This document shows positions 5,738 to 6,280 of a stretch of 6,280 bases of DNA, in pieces (the first letter of the stretch is position 1; each line of letters begins with the position of its first letter). The notes under the pieces were generated by a model. The model saw nothing but the letters and a program-made list of their open reading frames with translations. It was not told where the DNA came from and searched no databases. The position numbers were made by a program, and so were the translations under genes. The DNA lies in contig JANQUM010000190.1 of NCBI GenBank assembly GCA_030731175.1, positions 1 to 6,280 on the forward strand, read 5' to 3'. This DNA comes from Spirosomataceae bacterium. Its GTDB lineage: Bacteria; Bacteroidota; Bacteroidia; Cytophagales; Spirosomataceae.

Positions 5738-6280
5738 TTACTTTCTCGCTCGTTGTAATTTTTCGAAATGCTTACAAACGCTTGTCAAATCACAGCTATC
5801 GCATTTGGGGGAACGAGCAACGCAGACGTAACGCCCGTGCAAAATCAGCCAATGATGTGCCTTCGGAATAACCGAATCTGGGATGTTTTTGACCAATTCT
5901 TTCTCAACGGCAAGTGGCGTTTTTGCCCGAACCGGAACAAGCCCCATTCGGTGCGAAACCCGATAAACGTGCGTGTCAACAGCCATTGTGGGTTGATTGT
6001 GAATGATGGAAGCAATTACGTTAGCGGTCTTTCTTCCAACGCCCGGCATGCGGGTTAGCTCTTCGATTCCTGCCGGAACTTCTGCGTTAAAATCTTCGAC
6101 CAATATTTTTGCCATTCCAACTAAATGCTTCGCCTTATTATTTGGGTATGAAATGCTGCGAATGTAGGTAAAAACCTCGTCAGAGGTGGCGGCTTTCAAC
6201 TCAAAAGGAGACGGGAAACGCTCGAAGAGGGCAGGGGTGACCATATTTACTCGCTTATCAGTACATTGTGCTGACAAGAT
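5738..6280 (-). CDS. nth: Endonuclease III, N-terminal part cut by window edge
   Basis: This is the last 180 residues of endonuclease III, the base-excision-repair glycosylase/AP lyase for oxidised pyrimidines. The visible part begins ILSAQCTDKRVN, the conserved segment that lies some 30-40 residues into full-length proteins, so the true start lies beyond 6280; a TTG at 6277 is not the start. The helix-hairpin-helix reads MPGVGRKTANVI (78-89 of the visible part) with catalytic Lys84. The catalytic Asp102 is in VDTHVYRVSHRMGL (101-114). The iron-sulfur loop has Cys153, Cys160, Cys163 and Cys169, spaced C-x6-C-x2-C-x5-C as required for a [4Fe-4S] cluster. All key residues are present, so the enzyme should be active. 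It converges with the SRPBCC gene. Confidence 0.95.
   Translation of the reverse strand: MLSAQCTDKRVNMVTPALFERFPSPFELKAATSDEVFTYIRSISYPNNKAKHLVGMAKILVEDFNAEVPAGIEELTRMPGVGRKTANVIASIIHNQPTMAVDTHVYRVSHRMGLVPVRAKTPLAVEKELVKNIPDSVIPKAHHWLILHGRYVCVARSPKCDSCDLTSVCKHFEKLQRARK

Noticed and set aside
5768..6058. A 96-codon plus-strand frame opposite nth.
   Set aside because: It overlaps the catalytic and iron-sulfur coding sequence of nth and resembles no known protein.

Overview
The window reads as ordinary chromosomal DNA from a member of the Bacteroidota, most likely order Cytophagales. The taxonomic basis is indirect but consistent. Start codons lack Shine-Dalgarno sequences, leaders are AT-rich, one promoter fits the Bacteroidetes TTTG/TAnnTTTG pattern, and there is an OmpA-family protein with a beta-propeller plus carboxypeptidase-regulatory-like domains. 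The RecN, Nth and SRPBCC proteins also have Bacteroidota-like sequences. I see no mobile element, CRISPR array, tRNA or rRNA, and no sign of recent transfer.

Layout, left to right. Positions 1-2467 are a leftward (minus-strand) run: recN, then a small lipoprotein gene, then a SCO1/SenC-family lipoprotein gene cut by the left edge. The last two overlap by 4 nt (ATGA) and are probably co-translated. Positions 2468-2696 hold the recN leader and promoter, a strong leftward intrinsic terminator and a second sigma-54-like site. Positions 2697-5012 (minus) encode a 771-residue secreted protein with TPR-like, PD40 propeller, two carboxypeptidase-regulatory-like and OmpA peptidoglycan-binding domains, an architecture like PorE of the type IX secretion system. 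Positions 5013-5233 form a divergent promoter region with a good sigma-54 match facing the OmpA-family gene. Positions 5234-5674 (plus) encode an SRPBCC-fold protein. Positions 5738-6280 (minus) are the 3' part of nth (endonuclease III), cut by the right edge.

How the genes relate: recN and nth are separate DNA-repair functions, not neighbours in one operon. The SCO protein would deliver copper to a CuA-type oxidase subunit or act as a thiol oxidoreductase. Its overlapping lipoprotein partner has helix faces rich in Met, with one His, and may share that role (inference). The OmpA-family protein probably anchors an outer-membrane assembly to peptidoglycan.

The parts most worth a second look are non-coding. 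They are a possible ~85-nt small RNA between a sigma-54-like site and a terminator just after the OmpA-family gene, the same promoter-like sequence on both sides of that gene, a recN promoter built into the preceding terminator, and short 7-bp TTAACYY-type tandem repeats near three translation starts, one of them inside a signal-peptide coding region. No wholly new multi-gene system is evident.
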